From positions 1 through 41,519 of the forward strand of contig JBGVPD010000020.1 in the NCBI GenBank assembly GCA_045126815.1: a stretch of 41,519 nucleotides of DNA, read 5' to 3'. Positions within the stretch are counted from its first letter, which is position 1; each line of letters starts with the position of its first letter. The position numbers were made by a program, and so were the translations under genes. The notes beneath the pieces were generated by a model, which saw nothing but the letters and a program-made list of their open reading frames with translations, did no database searches and was not told the DNA's origin. Below, one piece after another: positions 22,305 through 30,316 of the stretch. This stretch comes from RGIG1995 sp045126815. GTDB taxonomy: Bacteria; Bacillota; Clostridia; Oscillospirales; CAG-272.

Positions 22305-22976
22305 TCACTCAACCTTATATTTCATACACGGTCTGCCGCCGGTTTCGTAATTCATTTCACTGACCACTCTACCCGATTCGGCAAGGTAGTTCATATATCT
22401 GCGCACAGTTACGCCCGTAAGATTTACTTTTTCGGCAATCTCATCGCCGGTAAACCAAATGCTTTTATTGGCGTTTAGATAATCCATAATAAGTTCAAGC
22501 GTTTTTTCTTGAATACCTTTTGGAAAAAGGTCATCGCTCTTTTTGCGGGAATTGTCGATAATATGGTCAATGTTTTTTTGGTTTAACGTTTCAATATCCT
22601 TGAGCGCATTGTTTTGTGCTATATATTTTTCAAGAGCCATTTGAAAGCGGTCAAAGGTAAAGGGCTTTACAAGATAATCCACAATACCAAGGTGTAAAGC
22701 TTCTTCCAAAGACTCACGCTCATTTGCCGCCGTTACCATAATGGCATCCACAGTGATTTGTTTGTTACGGATCTGTCGGAGTGTTTCAAATCCGTCCATT
22801 TTGGGCATAAACACGTCCAAAATCAAGAGATCTACCGTGTTGTTTTCAAGGAAACCAAGAGCAGTCAGACCGTCATTACATTTACCGACAATTTCAAAGT
22901 TCTTGTTTCTCTTTATGTATTGTTCATTTATCATTGCGACCATCGGGTCATCTTCTACGATCAAAACCTTATACAT
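22305..22976 (-). CDS. Response regulator, CitB/DcuR family
   Basis: A 223-residue cytoplasmic regulator. Receiver domain residues 1-120: acidic pocket EDD (8-10), phospho-acceptor Asp54 in LLILDVFMPKMDG, MVTAAN and the conserved Lys in LVKPF. The C-terminal part has a helix-turn-helix (TGDEIAEKVNLTGVTVRRYMNYLAESG), as in DcuR/DpiA/MalR regulators of di- and tricarboxylate transport. ATG 22976 was chosen because GGAG lies about 8 nt upstream; the ATG two codons earlier is too close. It overlaps the kinase stop by 8 bp. The upstream palindrome at 24672-24693 is a candidate binding site. Confidence 0.9.
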   Translation of the reverse strand: MYKVLIVEDDPMVAMINEQYIKRNKNFEIVGKCNDGLTALGFLENNTVDLLILDVFMPKMDGFETLRQIRNKQITVDAIMVTAANERESLEEALHLGIVDYLVKPFTFDRFQMALEKYIAQNNALKDIETLNQKNIDHIIDNSRKKSDDLFPKGIQEKTLELIMDYLNANKSIWFTGDEIAEKVNLTGVTVRRYMNYLAESGRVVSEMNYETGGRPCMKYKVE

Positions 22977-24594
22977 TACCATTCTCCTTCACAAAACTTA
23001 CCGAGAAAGAACTTCCCACGCCTTCCTGCGACTCTACCGTGATTTTTCCGCCGAAGTTTTCTACCATTGATTTTACTTGATGAAGTCCAGTACCTCTGCC
23101 TTCGCCCTTGGTGGAAAATCCGTTTTCAAAGATGTGTTCCATATCCCTCAACTTGATACCGCTGCCCGTATCGTCAACGGTAATCAACACGGCACCGGGT
23201 TTGGAGTAAATACCGAACATCAGCTCTTTGTGTTTCTTATAGTCGGTGCTTTCATTCATCGCATCGAAGGCATTATCAAGTAGGTTGCCGATAACGGTTA
23301 TCAGCATTTCGGAAGGAAGATTCATATCTGCTGTAGAATAATAACATCCTTCACGCAGTACAAAATTAATGTTGAGTTCGGAGGCTCTTGCAATTTTTCC
23401 GATGAGGAGTGCCGCAACAGCAGGTTCGCTGACAGCGTTCATAACCTTACTGATATTTTCACGTTGTACCATTGTGATATTTTGGATGTACGAGCTTGCA
23501 TCATCATACATCCCCATTTGTATCAAACCAAGAATAACGTGTAGCTTATTTGTGAAATCATGATTGTTTGCTCTCATAGAGTCCACAAGATACCGTGTTC
23601 CTGAAAGTTCTTCCATTAGTTTTGTATATTCGGCTCGGTTATGAAGAATAGCAACCGTTCCCACAGTCATTCCATCTTCTTTAATCGGTACACAGTCAAG
23701 AATAATGTCTGCCTTTGCAAGATTGATATTCCTTTCCTTGTCGCCGCTTTTTATGTTACGGGAAAGAATATCATCACCAATAACATCCACACTTTGTCCA
23801 ACAATGTTAATCAGCGGACGATCGAAAAGCATACGGATTGCGGATTCATTGGCAAACTGTATGACTCCGTTTGTATCGAAAGCAATGATACCTTCTGCCA
23901 AGGTTTCAAGGATATTGTCACGCATTTTATACATCGCCGTAAACACATCCGGCTCATATCCCATAAGGCTCTTTTTGATTTTACCCGAAAGATTTCCCGC
24001 AATGATCAGTTCAATTAAAATTGCAACCACGGTAATAAGGAGAAAGATACATAACATCTGCGCTGTTTCGGTCTTGATGTTTTTCATCAGCATGATCGCC
24101 ATAACCACGCCGACATGTTCTCCGTCCTCATTATACACCGCAGCATAAGCACGGCGCTGATTTCCTGATGGGCCGCTTTCGTTCACAGCGTAGTAGCCGT
24201 CCGTATTGCTTTTAAAGTCGGGCATATTTCCGTCGTACTTCGTTCCGATCAAAGCATGGTTGGAATGATACATACGAATACCGTCATTGTTTACAACAGA
24301 GATGACGTCAATATCATCAAGAGTGTCTTTCAATGCATCCAGATATTCAATGATAACACTCTCTTCTTCGCTGCTCTTACCCGTCATCATCGGAGAATTA
24401 GCAATTGCTTCAGCTACGTTCTGCAGATTTTGGTCACGCTTCTCCGTTTCAAAATGAATATTGAGAAGCGTTCCTGCAACACCTAAAATCAGCGCCATTG
24501 AAATAATCAAAATAAGCTGTGTGCGAAAGAACAATTTTTGAATACCGTTGAGCGATATTCTTGGTTTATCTGCCGCTTCTTTTCCTGCTTTCAT
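22969..24594 (-). CDS. Sensor histidine kinase, CitA/DcuS family
   Basis: A 541-residue membrane kinase: TM1 about 25-46; extracytoplasmic PAS-like sensor about 47-177 with the citrate/dicarboxylate-family runs DGIRMYHSNHALIGTKYDG and RRAYAAVYNEDGEHVGVV; TM2 about 180-200; cytoplasmic PAS about 225-320; dimerisation helix RANNHDFTNKLH with phospho-acceptor His345; ATPase with GNLLDNAFDA (436-445), DTGSGI (475-480) and GRGTGLH (499-504). All catalytic boxes are present. The ligand is probably a small carboxylate by family (inference). Transcribed with the response regulator and divergently from the PQ-loop gene. Confidence 0.92.
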   Translation of the reverse strand: MKAGKEAADKPRISLNGIQKLFFRTQLILIISMALILGVAGTLLNIHFETEKRDQNLQNVAEAIANSPMMTGKSSEEESVIIEYLDALKDTLDDIDVISVVNNDGIRMYHSNHALIGTKYDGNMPDFKSNTDGYYAVNESGPSGNQRRAYAAVYNEDGEHVGVVMAIMLMKNIKTETAQMLCIFLLITVVAILIELIIAGNLSGKIKKSLMGYEPDVFTAMYKMRDNILETLAEGIIAFDTNGVIQFANESAIRMLFDRPLINIVGQSVDVIGDDILSRNIKSGDKERNINLAKADIILDCVPIKEDGMTVGTVAILHNRAEYTKLMEELSGTRYLVDSMRANNHDFTNKLHVILGLIQMGMYDDASSYIQNITMVQRENISKVMNAVSEPAVAALLIGKIARASELNINFVLREGCYYSTADMNLPSEMLITVIGNLLDNAFDAMNESTDYKKHKELMFGIYSKPGAVLITVDDTGSGIKLRDMEHIFENGFSTKGEGRGTGLHQVKSMVENFGGKITVESQEGVGSSFSVSFVKENGNV

Positions 24595-24633
24595 ACCTTT
24601 ACCATCCCTGATATCAATCCCTGAGTTTGAATT

Positions 24634-24662
24634 ATTATATCATAATTGAACGGATTTTTCAA
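24634..24662 (-). promoter_or_regulatory. Promoter of the two-component operon
   Basis: Minus strand: TTGAAA, 17-bp spacer, TATAAT, 40 bp before the kinase ATG. Confidence 0.75.
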
Positions 24663-24671
24663 TTTTCAAAC

Positions 24672-24693
24672 CTTTCAAAAGGACTTTTGAAAG
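24672..24693. promoter_or_regulatory. Perfect 22-bp palindrome in the divergent region (candidate operator)
   Basis: The 10-bp arm CTTTCAAAAG is followed after 2 bp (GA) by its exact inverted copy. It lies 9 bp upstream of the kinase -35 and 49 bp upstream of the -35 of the divergent PQ-loop gene, so one bound regulator could affect both. No T-run follows that would make it a terminator. Confidence 0.55.
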
Positions 24694-24742
24694 TAAAAAA
24701 AGTGAGTGAAAACGACTGTTTATGTTTCTATTTTTCGAAAAA

Positions 24743-24771
24743 TTGTCTTTTGTATGGGACGGTGCTATCAT
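24743..24771 (+). promoter_or_regulatory. Promoter of the PQ-loop/SGNH operon
   Basis: TTGTCT, 17-bp spacer, TATCAT, 36 bp before the ATG. Imperfect boxes suggest that an activator is needed. Confidence 0.5.
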
Positions 24772-24807
24772 ACTTGCGAAGTCCAAACAACGCAAAGGAG
24801 AAAGATT

Positions 24808-25095
24808 ATGGGATCAATTTTAGAAACGGTTATGCTTGTGTGCTTCGGCTTTTCTTGGCCGTTGAACGTTATTAAGGCATACAGAGCAAAAACCGCAAAA
24901 GGAACAAGTCTGCTGTTTATTTTACTTATCATCACCGGTTACATAGCAGGCATTTCCGCAAAGCTTATTTCGGGTCAGATCAATTACGTGTTGATTGCTT
25001 ACATTTTGAATTTGGCAATTGTCTCTTTGAACGTAATTGTATATTTCCGCAACGTTTCGCTTGACAAGAAGCGTTTGCAAGGTATGGAGGCATAA
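24808..25095 (+). CDS. PQ-loop membrane protein, SemiSWEET-size
   Basis: A 95-residue protein with three hydrophobic helices (about 5-22, 33-53, 60-79), the size and topology of a SemiSWEET half-transporter, which works as a dimer. The first helix is followed by SWPLNVIKAYRAKTAKGTSLLF, the PQ-loop family pattern of a proline in helix 1 and K-G-S before helix 2. Family members move sugars, and eukaryotic relatives move amino acids. ATG 24808 is preceded by AAAGGAGA; the longer frame upstream runs through the promoter. The next gene starts 2 bp after its stop. Confidence 0.8.
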   Translation: MGSILETVMLVCFGFSWPLNVIKAYRAKTAKGTSLLFILLIITGYIAGISAKLISGQINYVLIAYILNLAIVSLNVIVYFRNVSLDKKRLQGMEA

Positions 25096-25097
25096 AA

Positions 25098-25685
25098 ATG
25101 AGAGAAGCAGAAATTAAAAACTACGTAAAACTTAACGATCTTGCCGAACAAGGTGGTATTGTAATCTTCGGCAGCGGTTCTGACAAGAATATTCCCACTG
25201 GTGAAATCCGTCAGGCTTTTGCCGTAGAATCGAGGATATACAATCGCAGTTTTGATAATCTGTCCGTCAACGAGGCTGCGAGCGTATATGAAAAGATAGT
25301 CGGACCTCTTGAACCCGAAACGGTGCTGATACATCTCGGAGAGGCAGACCTTTCAACCCTTGGAGTGAACCCTACCGAGTTTGACAATAAGTATCTGGAG
25401 TTGATTAAGGTTATCAAGGCACAGAACAAGAAATGCCGAATTGCGGTGGTTTCCTTAAATAATTATGACAGCGTTCCGCAGATAGCTGAGCTGAATAAAC
25501 ACCTGAAATATATTGCCGATTCCGAAAAATGTGAGTATGGCGATATTTCCGCAAAAAAGGTTTGGAATCCGAAGGCATCTATGGAAGTCGCATCTTTCGT
25601 GTATTCAATCGGTTTTGTTCATCCCCTCAAAAACAAACGTCCTTTGTACGACCTTGTAAAAATGCTGTTTTGCTATAATGCGTAA
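25098..25685 (+). CDS. SGNH/GDSL-hydrolase-like protein
   Basis: A 195-residue soluble protein with no signal peptide. IVIFGSGSDKNIP (21-33) sits where block I of SGNH hydrolases carries the nucleophilic serine, VLIHLGEADLS (near 75) where block III has G-x-N-D, and GFVHPLKNKRPLYD near the C-terminus supplies an HP pair like block V. The Asn of block III is replaced (GEAD), so it may be a divergent esterase or not catalytic. It is joined to the PQ-loop gene, suggesting that it processes or senses what that protein moves (inference). Confidence 0.65.
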   Translation: MREAEIKNYVKLNDLAEQGGIVIFGSGSDKNIPTGEIRQAFAVESRIYNRSFDNLSVNEAASVYEKIVGPLEPETVLIHLGEADLSTLGVNPTEFDNKYLELIKVIKAQNKKCRIAVVSLNNYDSVPQIAELNKHLKYIADSEKCEYGDISAKKVWNPKASMEVASFVYSIGFVHPLKNKRPLYDLVKMLFCYNA

Positions 25686-25781
25686 GGATTAAAAGTCAGT
25701 GATAGCAAAAATCATACTCACTGCTGTATTAATCGTGACTATTTTGCAAAAAGTCAATGGATGAAACATACGCCTGTGCAA

Positions 25782-25858
25782 ATTAGCAAAGTTTTGCTGA
25801 AAAACCGATTAGCAGACGATTAGCAAAACAGTGTTTTTCTGCTAATCGCCATTAGCAA
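25782..25858 (+). repeat. Right-end cluster of five ATTAGCAA-type motifs (candidate arm sites)
   Basis: Copies at 25782-25789, 25807-25814 (GATTAGCA), 25818-25826 (GATTAGCAA, 11 bp after the previous one), 25840-25847 (TGCTAATC, inverted) and 25851-25858. The last two form the inverted repeat TGCTAAT/ATTAGCA with a 4-bp centre. With the pair at 22189-22207 this is the pattern expected of integrase arm-type or excisionase sites near att. No gene is visible in 25686-25945. Confidence 0.65.
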
Positions 25859-25944
25859 GAACTTTGACAGGTAACGGTAAAAGTTCGATTTTGATTTGCT
25901 CCCTAAAAACAATAAAACTTATTCAAGAAAATAATCGAATAAAG

Positions 25945-25985
25945 AAAAGTAAAAGTGCCGAAAACACTGCATTTTCGGCACTTTT
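25945..25985 (-). terminator. Terminator of tRNA-Arg at the island side
   Basis: A perfect 14-bp stem, AAAAGTGCCGAAAA and complement, 7-nt loop, T-rich on the minus strand, directly after the tRNA CCA. Confidence 0.88.
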
Positions 25986-26029
25986 TGGCACCCGCAACAG
26001 GAATCGAACCTGTAACTAACCCTTAGGAG
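25980..26029 (-). repeat. Right copy of the 50-bp att-like direct repeat (within tRNA-Arg)
   Basis: Partner of 22009-22058: same orientation, offset 3971 bp, 48 of 50 positions identical. It covers the tRNA 3' half plus 6 bp beyond the CCA end. Confidence 0.88.
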
Positions 26030-26060
26030 GGGTTTGTTATATCCATTTAACTATGCAGGC
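25986..26060 (-). tRNA. tRNA-Arg (anticodon CCU)
   Basis: A complete cloverleaf: acceptor GCCTGCA with TGCGGGT, D stem GTTA/TAAC, anticodon stem AACCC/GGGTT with loop CTCCTAA (anticodon CCU, reading AGG), T arm ACAGG-TTCGATT-CCTGT, encoded CCA. The 1-72 pair is G-U, possibly because the 3' strand now comes from the integrated island. Its promoter lies at 26079-26107. Confidence 0.96.
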
Positions 26061-26078
26061 ATAAATATTTACCCGACA

Positions 26079-26107
26079 ATTATAGCATAATTTTCATATA
26101 ATATCAA
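26079..26107 (-). promoter_or_regulatory. Promoter of tRNA-Arg
   Basis: Minus strand: TTGATA, 17-bp spacer, TATAAT, 18 bp before the tRNA 5' end. Confidence 0.8.
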
Positions 26108-26185
26108 GACATTTCTTCTAAAAAGCATACTTGAAATGATAGCTTATATTCGGGGAAAATACTACAAAATATTTTATTATATGCC

Positions 26186-26214
26186 TTGATTTATTAATAT
26201 TTATCTGTTATAAT
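26186..26214 (+). promoter_or_regulatory. Promoter of the LCP-like/glyS unit
   Basis: TTGATT, 17-bp spacer, TATAAT, about 60 bp before the ATG. Confidence 0.75.
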
Positions 26215-26273
26215 ATTTAAGATTATACGGATTTATACCGCGAAATAACAAAAAAGGGAGAAAAAGTCAAGAT

Positions 26274-27314
26274 ATGCGTTCTGTTGTGGCATTTATTTTA
26301 TCCATAATATTGACGGCAGCACTGCTTGTCGGATTGCTTTATGCTCTCGTTGGCAATTTTACTGAATTTGATTTTAGTATACCTCTGTTATCGGACAGTA
26401 CGGTCGTGCTTGATAACAAAGAAAACCCCGAATTCGCGGAGCCTACAAAACCTACGCCAAAACCAAATTCCACCGATAAAGAAGCGGATAAGAAAGATCC
26501 TACTACTACTGAAAAGGTTGAACAGACAGAGCCTGAGGACGTAGAGGAAGATATAAAAGAAATAATTTTCCCCGAGAGCAACGACAAACAGGCAACGTTT
26601 CTTTTTATAGGAACGGATTACCGAAAGGATTTTCGTTCGGGAAAAAGGTTGACGGCAGATTCAATTTTGTTGGTAAAAATAGATAAGGTGAAAAAGAGTT
26701 TCATGTTCTCGGCTATTCCTGCCAATACGGTTGCGGGGGACACAGAAAACGAAACTTTATTTAGAATTTATAACCAACAGGGAACAAAGGCGTTGGTTGA
26801 CAGTATCCATTCATTGACGGGACTGCAGGTTGAATACGTTGCTGTGATCAATACCGAAAATTGCGAAAAGGCATTCAAGGAGATCGGAAACGTTATATAC
26901 AACGTTCCTTGTGATATGTCAGTCGATGAGGATTGGCGTAATTACACGATAGACTTAGAAGCGGGTGAACAGAATATCACTCCGAAACAAGCGGTAGCGC
27001 TTCTTAGGTATAATTCGTTTGCAGGAAATTCCAGACATACTCATGAAAGGGTATTGGTTAGTTACGTTCAGGCGTTATTTAAACATATAACCACTCCTGC
27101 ATTTGCATCAACGTCAGCTGACTGGTTTGGACCCATGACCGATTGCTTTGAATCTAATTTTGACTTTGATGATTACATAGAATTGTTTTTTATGTATCCC
27201 AAATATTCGTCAAACTCAGTTACTTTTCCGGGATACTCAAAGGTATCGGGTGACACTACGGTATTTATGCCTAGTGTTAGTGAAGCAATAACGACATACG
27301 AAGAATTTAAATAA
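26274..27314 (+). CDS. Membrane-anchored LCP (LytR-CpsA-Psr)-like protein, degenerate catalytic residues
   Basis: A 346-residue protein: N-terminal membrane anchor (about 3-27), Pro/Thr/Glu-rich spacer (about 50-95), then an LCP-type domain (about 105-275). LCP enzymes attach wall polymers to peptidoglycan using conserved arginines that hold the pyrophosphate. Here the RTDS-type motif reads LTADSILLV (126-134), the SIPRD-type motif reads SAIPANTV (146-153), and the usual Y-x-R-x-R segment reads RYNSFAGNSRHTHERV. Key arginines are missing, so it may lack transferase activity. It lies 26 bp before glyS, probably as one transcript. Confidence 0.68.
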   Translation: MRSVVAFILSIILTAALLVGLLYALVGNFTEFDFSIPLLSDSTVVLDNKENPEFAEPTKPTPKPNSTDKEADKKDPTTTEKVEQTEPEDVEEDIKEIIFPESNDKQATFLFIGTDYRKDFRSGKRLTADSILLVKIDKVKKSFMFSAIPANTVAGDTENETLFRIYNQQGTKALVDSIHSLTGLQVEYVAVINTENCEKAFKEIGNVIYNVPCDMSVDEDWRNYTIDLEAGEQNITPKQAVALLRYNSFAGNSRHTHERVLVSYVQALFKHITTPAFASTSADWFGPMTDCFESNFDFDDYIELFFMYPKYSSNSVTFPGYSKVSGDTTVFMPSVSEAITTYEEFK

Positions 27315-27340
27315 ATATAACATATATTAGGAGAATTATC

Positions 27341-28732
27341 ATGATTAACACAGACAAGACCATGGAAAAAATTGTTGCTTTATGTAAGAATCGCGGCTTT
27401 GTATTCAGCGGTTCTGAAATATACGGCGGACTTGCAAACTCATGGGATTACGGTCCTCTTGGAGTTGAAGTTAAAAACAATGTAAAAAAAGCATGGTGGA
27501 AAAAGTTCGTTCAGGAGTCAAAGCTTAACGTTGGACTTGACAGCGCAATATTGATGAACCCTGAAGTTTGGGTAGCATCAGGACACGTTGTAAACTTTAA
27601 CGATCCTCTTATTGACTGTAAGTCATGTAAGATGCGTCACAGAGCGGATAAGCTTATCGAAGAATGGGCAAAAGAAAACGGAAAAGAAGTTAAAGTTGAA
27701 GGTATGACAAACGATGAAATGTCAGCTTTTATTGCAGAAAACAATGTTGCTTGTTCCGGTTGCGGTAAGACAGAATTTACCCCTATCCGTAAGTTCAATA
27801 TGATGTTTAAGACATTCCAGGGTGTTACTGAGGATTCACAGTCTCAGATTTATATGAGACCTGAAACAGCGCAGGGTATTTTCGTTAACTTTGCAAACGT
27901 TCAGAGAACCACAAGAAAGAAGATTCCTTTTGGTATAGCTCAGATCGGTAAATCATTCAGAAACGAGATCACTCCCGGAAACTTTACTTTCCGTACACGT
28001 GAATTTGAACAGATGGAGCTTGAATTCTTCTGCAAACCCGGTACTGATCTTGAATGGTTTGCATACTGGAAGAATTTCTGTGCAGAATTCTTGTACTCAC
28101 TTGGTATGAAGAAAGAAAACCTTAAGCTTCGTGACCATGAACCCGAAGAACTTTCTCACTATTCAAATGCAACTACTGACTTTGAGTTCCTCTTCCCGTT
28201 TGGTTGGGGCGAACTTTGGGGTATTGCAGACCGTACAGACTTCGACCTTAAGGCTCATTCGGAACACTCAGGCAAAGACTTAAGCTACTTTGATCCCGAA
28301 ACTAACGAGAGATATATTCCTTACTGCATTGAACCCTCACTTGGTGCTGACCGTGTTGTTTTGGCATTCCTTATTGATGCATACGACGAAGAAGAGATCA
28401 GCGAAGGTGACGTAAGAAACGTTCTGAGACTTCATCCTGCATTAGCGCCCTTCAAGTGCGCAGTTCTTCCTCTTTCAAAGAAGCTTTCGGAAGAGGCAAC
28501 GGAAGTTTACGAAAAGCTTTCAGCTAAATTTATGACAGACTACGATGAAGCCGGTTCTATCGGTAAGAGATATCGCCGTCAGGACGAAATCGGAACACCT
28601 CTCTGCATAACATACGACTTTGACTCAAAAGAAGACGGTTGTGTAACTGTACGTGACCGTGACACTATGGAGCAGGTTCGTGTTTCTATCGACAGTCTCG
28701 AAGAATACATTCAGAACAAGATCAATTTCTAA
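27341..28732 (+). CDS. glyS: Glycyl-tRNA synthetase, dimeric (alpha2) type
   Basis: Charges tRNA-Gly in the cytoplasm. The 463 residues match the homodimeric class II enzyme: N-terminal KIVALCKNRGFVFSGSEIYGGLANSWDYGPLG (split across residues 10-41), zinc-binding cysteines CKSCKMRH and CSGCG, motif 2 FRNEITPGNFTFRTREFEQMELEFF, motif 3 EPSLGADRVVLAFL, and a C-terminal anticodon-binding domain (APFKCAVLPLSKK onward). The tetrameric glyQ/glyS form is not used here. Shine-Dalgarno TTAGGAGA. No T-box precedes it. Confidence 0.95.
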   Translation: MINTDKTMEKIVALCKNRGFVFSGSEIYGGLANSWDYGPLGVEVKNNVKKAWWKKFVQESKLNVGLDSAILMNPEVWVASGHVVNFNDPLIDCKSCKMRHRADKLIEEWAKENGKEVKVEGMTNDEMSAFIAENNVACSGCGKTEFTPIRKFNMMFKTFQGVTEDSQSQIYMRPETAQGIFVNFANVQRTTRKKIPFGIAQIGKSFRNEITPGNFTFRTREFEQMELEFFCKPGTDLEWFAYWKNFCAEFLYSLGMKKENLKLRDHEPEELSHYSNATTDFEFLFPFGWGELWGIADRTDFDLKAHSEHSGKDLSYFDPETNERYIPYCIEPSLGADRVVLAFLIDAYDEEEISEGDVRNVLRLHPALAPFKCAVLPLSKKLSEEATEVYEKLSAKFMTDYDEAGSIGKRYRRQDEIGTPLCITYDFDSKEDGCVTVRDRDTMEQVRVSIDSLEEYIQNKINF

Positions 28733-28747
28733 TCTTAAAGATATAGC

Positions 28748-28783
28748 AAAAAAGTGTGTACTGGTCAGTACACACTTTTTTAT
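28748..28783 (+). terminator. Terminator of glyS, probably bidirectional
   Basis: Near-perfect palindrome AAAAGTGTGTACTG and complement with T6 on the plus strand and an equal run on the minus strand, so it can also end the convergent PIG-L transcript. Confidence 0.9.
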
Positions 28784-28795
28784 ATGTTATTTTAC

Positions 28796-30295
28796 TTATT
28801 TAAAAAACCTTTTTACAAGTATTACGCCTACAGCAACGAGAGATGCTGTCAGTATTATAACTGCAATAACAAGTGGTTTTGATGAATTGTTTTTTTCTTG
28901 AGCTGCTTTTGCGGCAAGTCTTTCGGACTCGCGTTTCTCTTGTTTTTCTGCCTCTCTTGAAGCTTCAGCTTCAGATTCAAGTCTCAAGCTGTCTTCAATT
29001 CTTTTGCTTTCCTCTTCTTTTTCTTTTTGTTTTTCCAACTCTTCTTTGTATTTTTCTTGTTCTATTTTTTCTTGTTCGTCATAGCTTATAAGGTTTTCAA
29101 AGAAATCGCCTTTGTTTACGTCATTACCTACAGAAGTATAATATAGACCAAACAACATAGGAGAAGAGTCGGTAATTTCTGATGCTTTTGTAATGTTATT
29201 ATTTCCGTTAAGCCAGTTTGAAGTTGCAGAGTGTATTAATGAATTATGGTACTTAAATGCCTTTTGAGATACTTGGAATGGGCTTAGACCGCCAAGTGTA
29301 TCAGATGTGGTGTCCCAGTTAAGAGTTATCTGTTCTTTGTCATACAGATGTATATATACTTTTTTGGGAGTCCAAAGACCGTACTGTTTTGAGGATTCGG
29401 GGAACATTTCCGAATTACTTGAATAATCAATTGCTTTTGTTAATGCATTGGCAAATAAAATACGCTGCCCGACCTTTGTGTTTTCGCCGTTTAAGTCTTG
29501 TCCGATTACAACGAGAGGTTTAAATCTTCTTATAGCCTCAGTTTGAAATTCGTAAACATCTTCAAGGGTAAAACCGTTGTTTTTTAAAGCATTTGCCGCG
29601 TTGTTTTCGGTTGTTGAATAAACGTAAGGGAAATCACTTATGATCGGATAGTTTCGTACACCCGCTTCCCAAAGACCGTTTAAAAGCTCATGGTTTTTAA
29701 TTGATTTATAGTTTACAAGGCTTACTACTTGGATATTATACTGTTTAACTTTTGCGTAGTATGGAATTATTCCCGAAAGGTATGAATGTTCATCGCCGGG
29801 AAAAGAGGAGAATAAGAGCATATCGGCTTTTTCGCAAGGCTCTTTCCAAAGTTGAACCCAATTAGGAAGTTCACCTGCTTTAAAAGCGTATATGTCGGAT
29901 AACTGAACTTTTTCTTCAAACTTAACATTCAATTCACGGCAATTAGTAACGTCGCTCGGAATAGCTACAAACGTATGTAAGTATGAATTTTCGTAACTGT
30001 AAACCTTTTCACCTATTGTAATGGTAAATTTAGGAGTAGCATTCCAAAACTTAATGTAAATCGAGTGTATATCTTCGTTTGCTGATATAGTAATGGAATC
30101 ACGAAAGACTGATGTGTTTTCGTTGTTGTCTGTAAGATATAAATAATTTGGAACTGTGGTAATTTTAAGTTGTGAATTTGTAGTCTGCGTGTCAGTTACA
30201 GCAGCGGACGACGTTACATAAAAAGATAGGGACAAGACAGTAACAATAAAGAAAACATAAAGAGCTTTTTTTAGCATTTTATTATTTATGAGCAT
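28796..30295 (-). CDS. Membrane-anchored PIG-L/LmbE-like protein with degenerate active site
   Basis: A 499-residue protein: signal peptide (about 7-32), beta-rich N-terminal region (40-145), PIG-L-like deacetylase fold (about 155-350), Glu/Lys coiled coil (about 405-470), and a C-terminal TM helix with a basic tail (RFFK). PIG-L enzymes bind zinc through A-H-P-D-D-E and a later His. Here the first motif reads SSFPGDE (163-169), losing His and the catalytic Asp, and the later block reads GQDLNGENTKVGQ (265-277) with Gln for His. It is therefore probably not a zinc deacetylase. Third gene of the ktrB-ktrA operon, 21 bp after ktrA, with Shine-Dalgarno AGGAG. Confidence 0.72.
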   Translation of the reverse strand: MLINNKMLKKALYVFFIVTVLSLSFYVTSSAAVTDTQTTNSQLKITTVPNYLYLTDNNENTSVFRDSITISANEDIHSIYIKFWNATPKFTITIGEKVYSYENSYLHTFVAIPSDVTNCRELNVKFEEKVQLSDIYAFKAGELPNWVQLWKEPCEKADMLLFSSFPGDEHSYLSGIIPYYAKVKQYNIQVVSLVNYKSIKNHELLNGLWEAGVRNYPIISDFPYVYSTTENNAANALKNNGFTLEDVYEFQTEAIRRFKPLVVIGQDLNGENTKVGQRILFANALTKAIDYSSNSEMFPESSKQYGLWTPKKVYIHLYDKEQITLNWDTTSDTLGGLSPFQVSQKAFKYHNSLIHSATSNWLNGNNNITKASEITDSSPMLFGLYYTSVGNDVNKGDFFENLISYDEQEKIEQEKYKEELEKQKEKEEESKRIEDSLRLESEAEASREAEKQEKRESERLAAKAAQEKNNSSKPLVIAVIILTASLVAVGVILVKRFFK

Positions 30296-30316
30296 ACAAG
30301 TAACTCCTTTTGAAAC

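Larger units (their letters stand above)
22009..26029. mobile_element. Small genomic island in tRNA-Arg(CCU), no integrase retained
   Basis: The interval is bounded by a 50-bp direct repeat (22009-22058 and 25980-26029, 2 mismatches) that is the 3' half of a tRNA-Arg gene. The intact tRNA lies at the right edge and the displaced 3' half at the left, the standard signature of site-specific integration. Just inside each edge lie clustered ATTAGCAA motifs. Cargo: a two-component system, a PQ-loop protein and an SGNH-like protein. No integrase, excisionase or mobilisation gene is visible, so it is decayed or depends on an enzyme encoded elsewhere. By eye the kinase and regulator genes look richer in G+C than the flanks. 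Confidence 0.72.

Noticed and set aside
23705..24148. 147-codon ORF antisense to the sensor kinase
   Set aside because: The opposite strand encodes a full kinase with all catalytic boxes.
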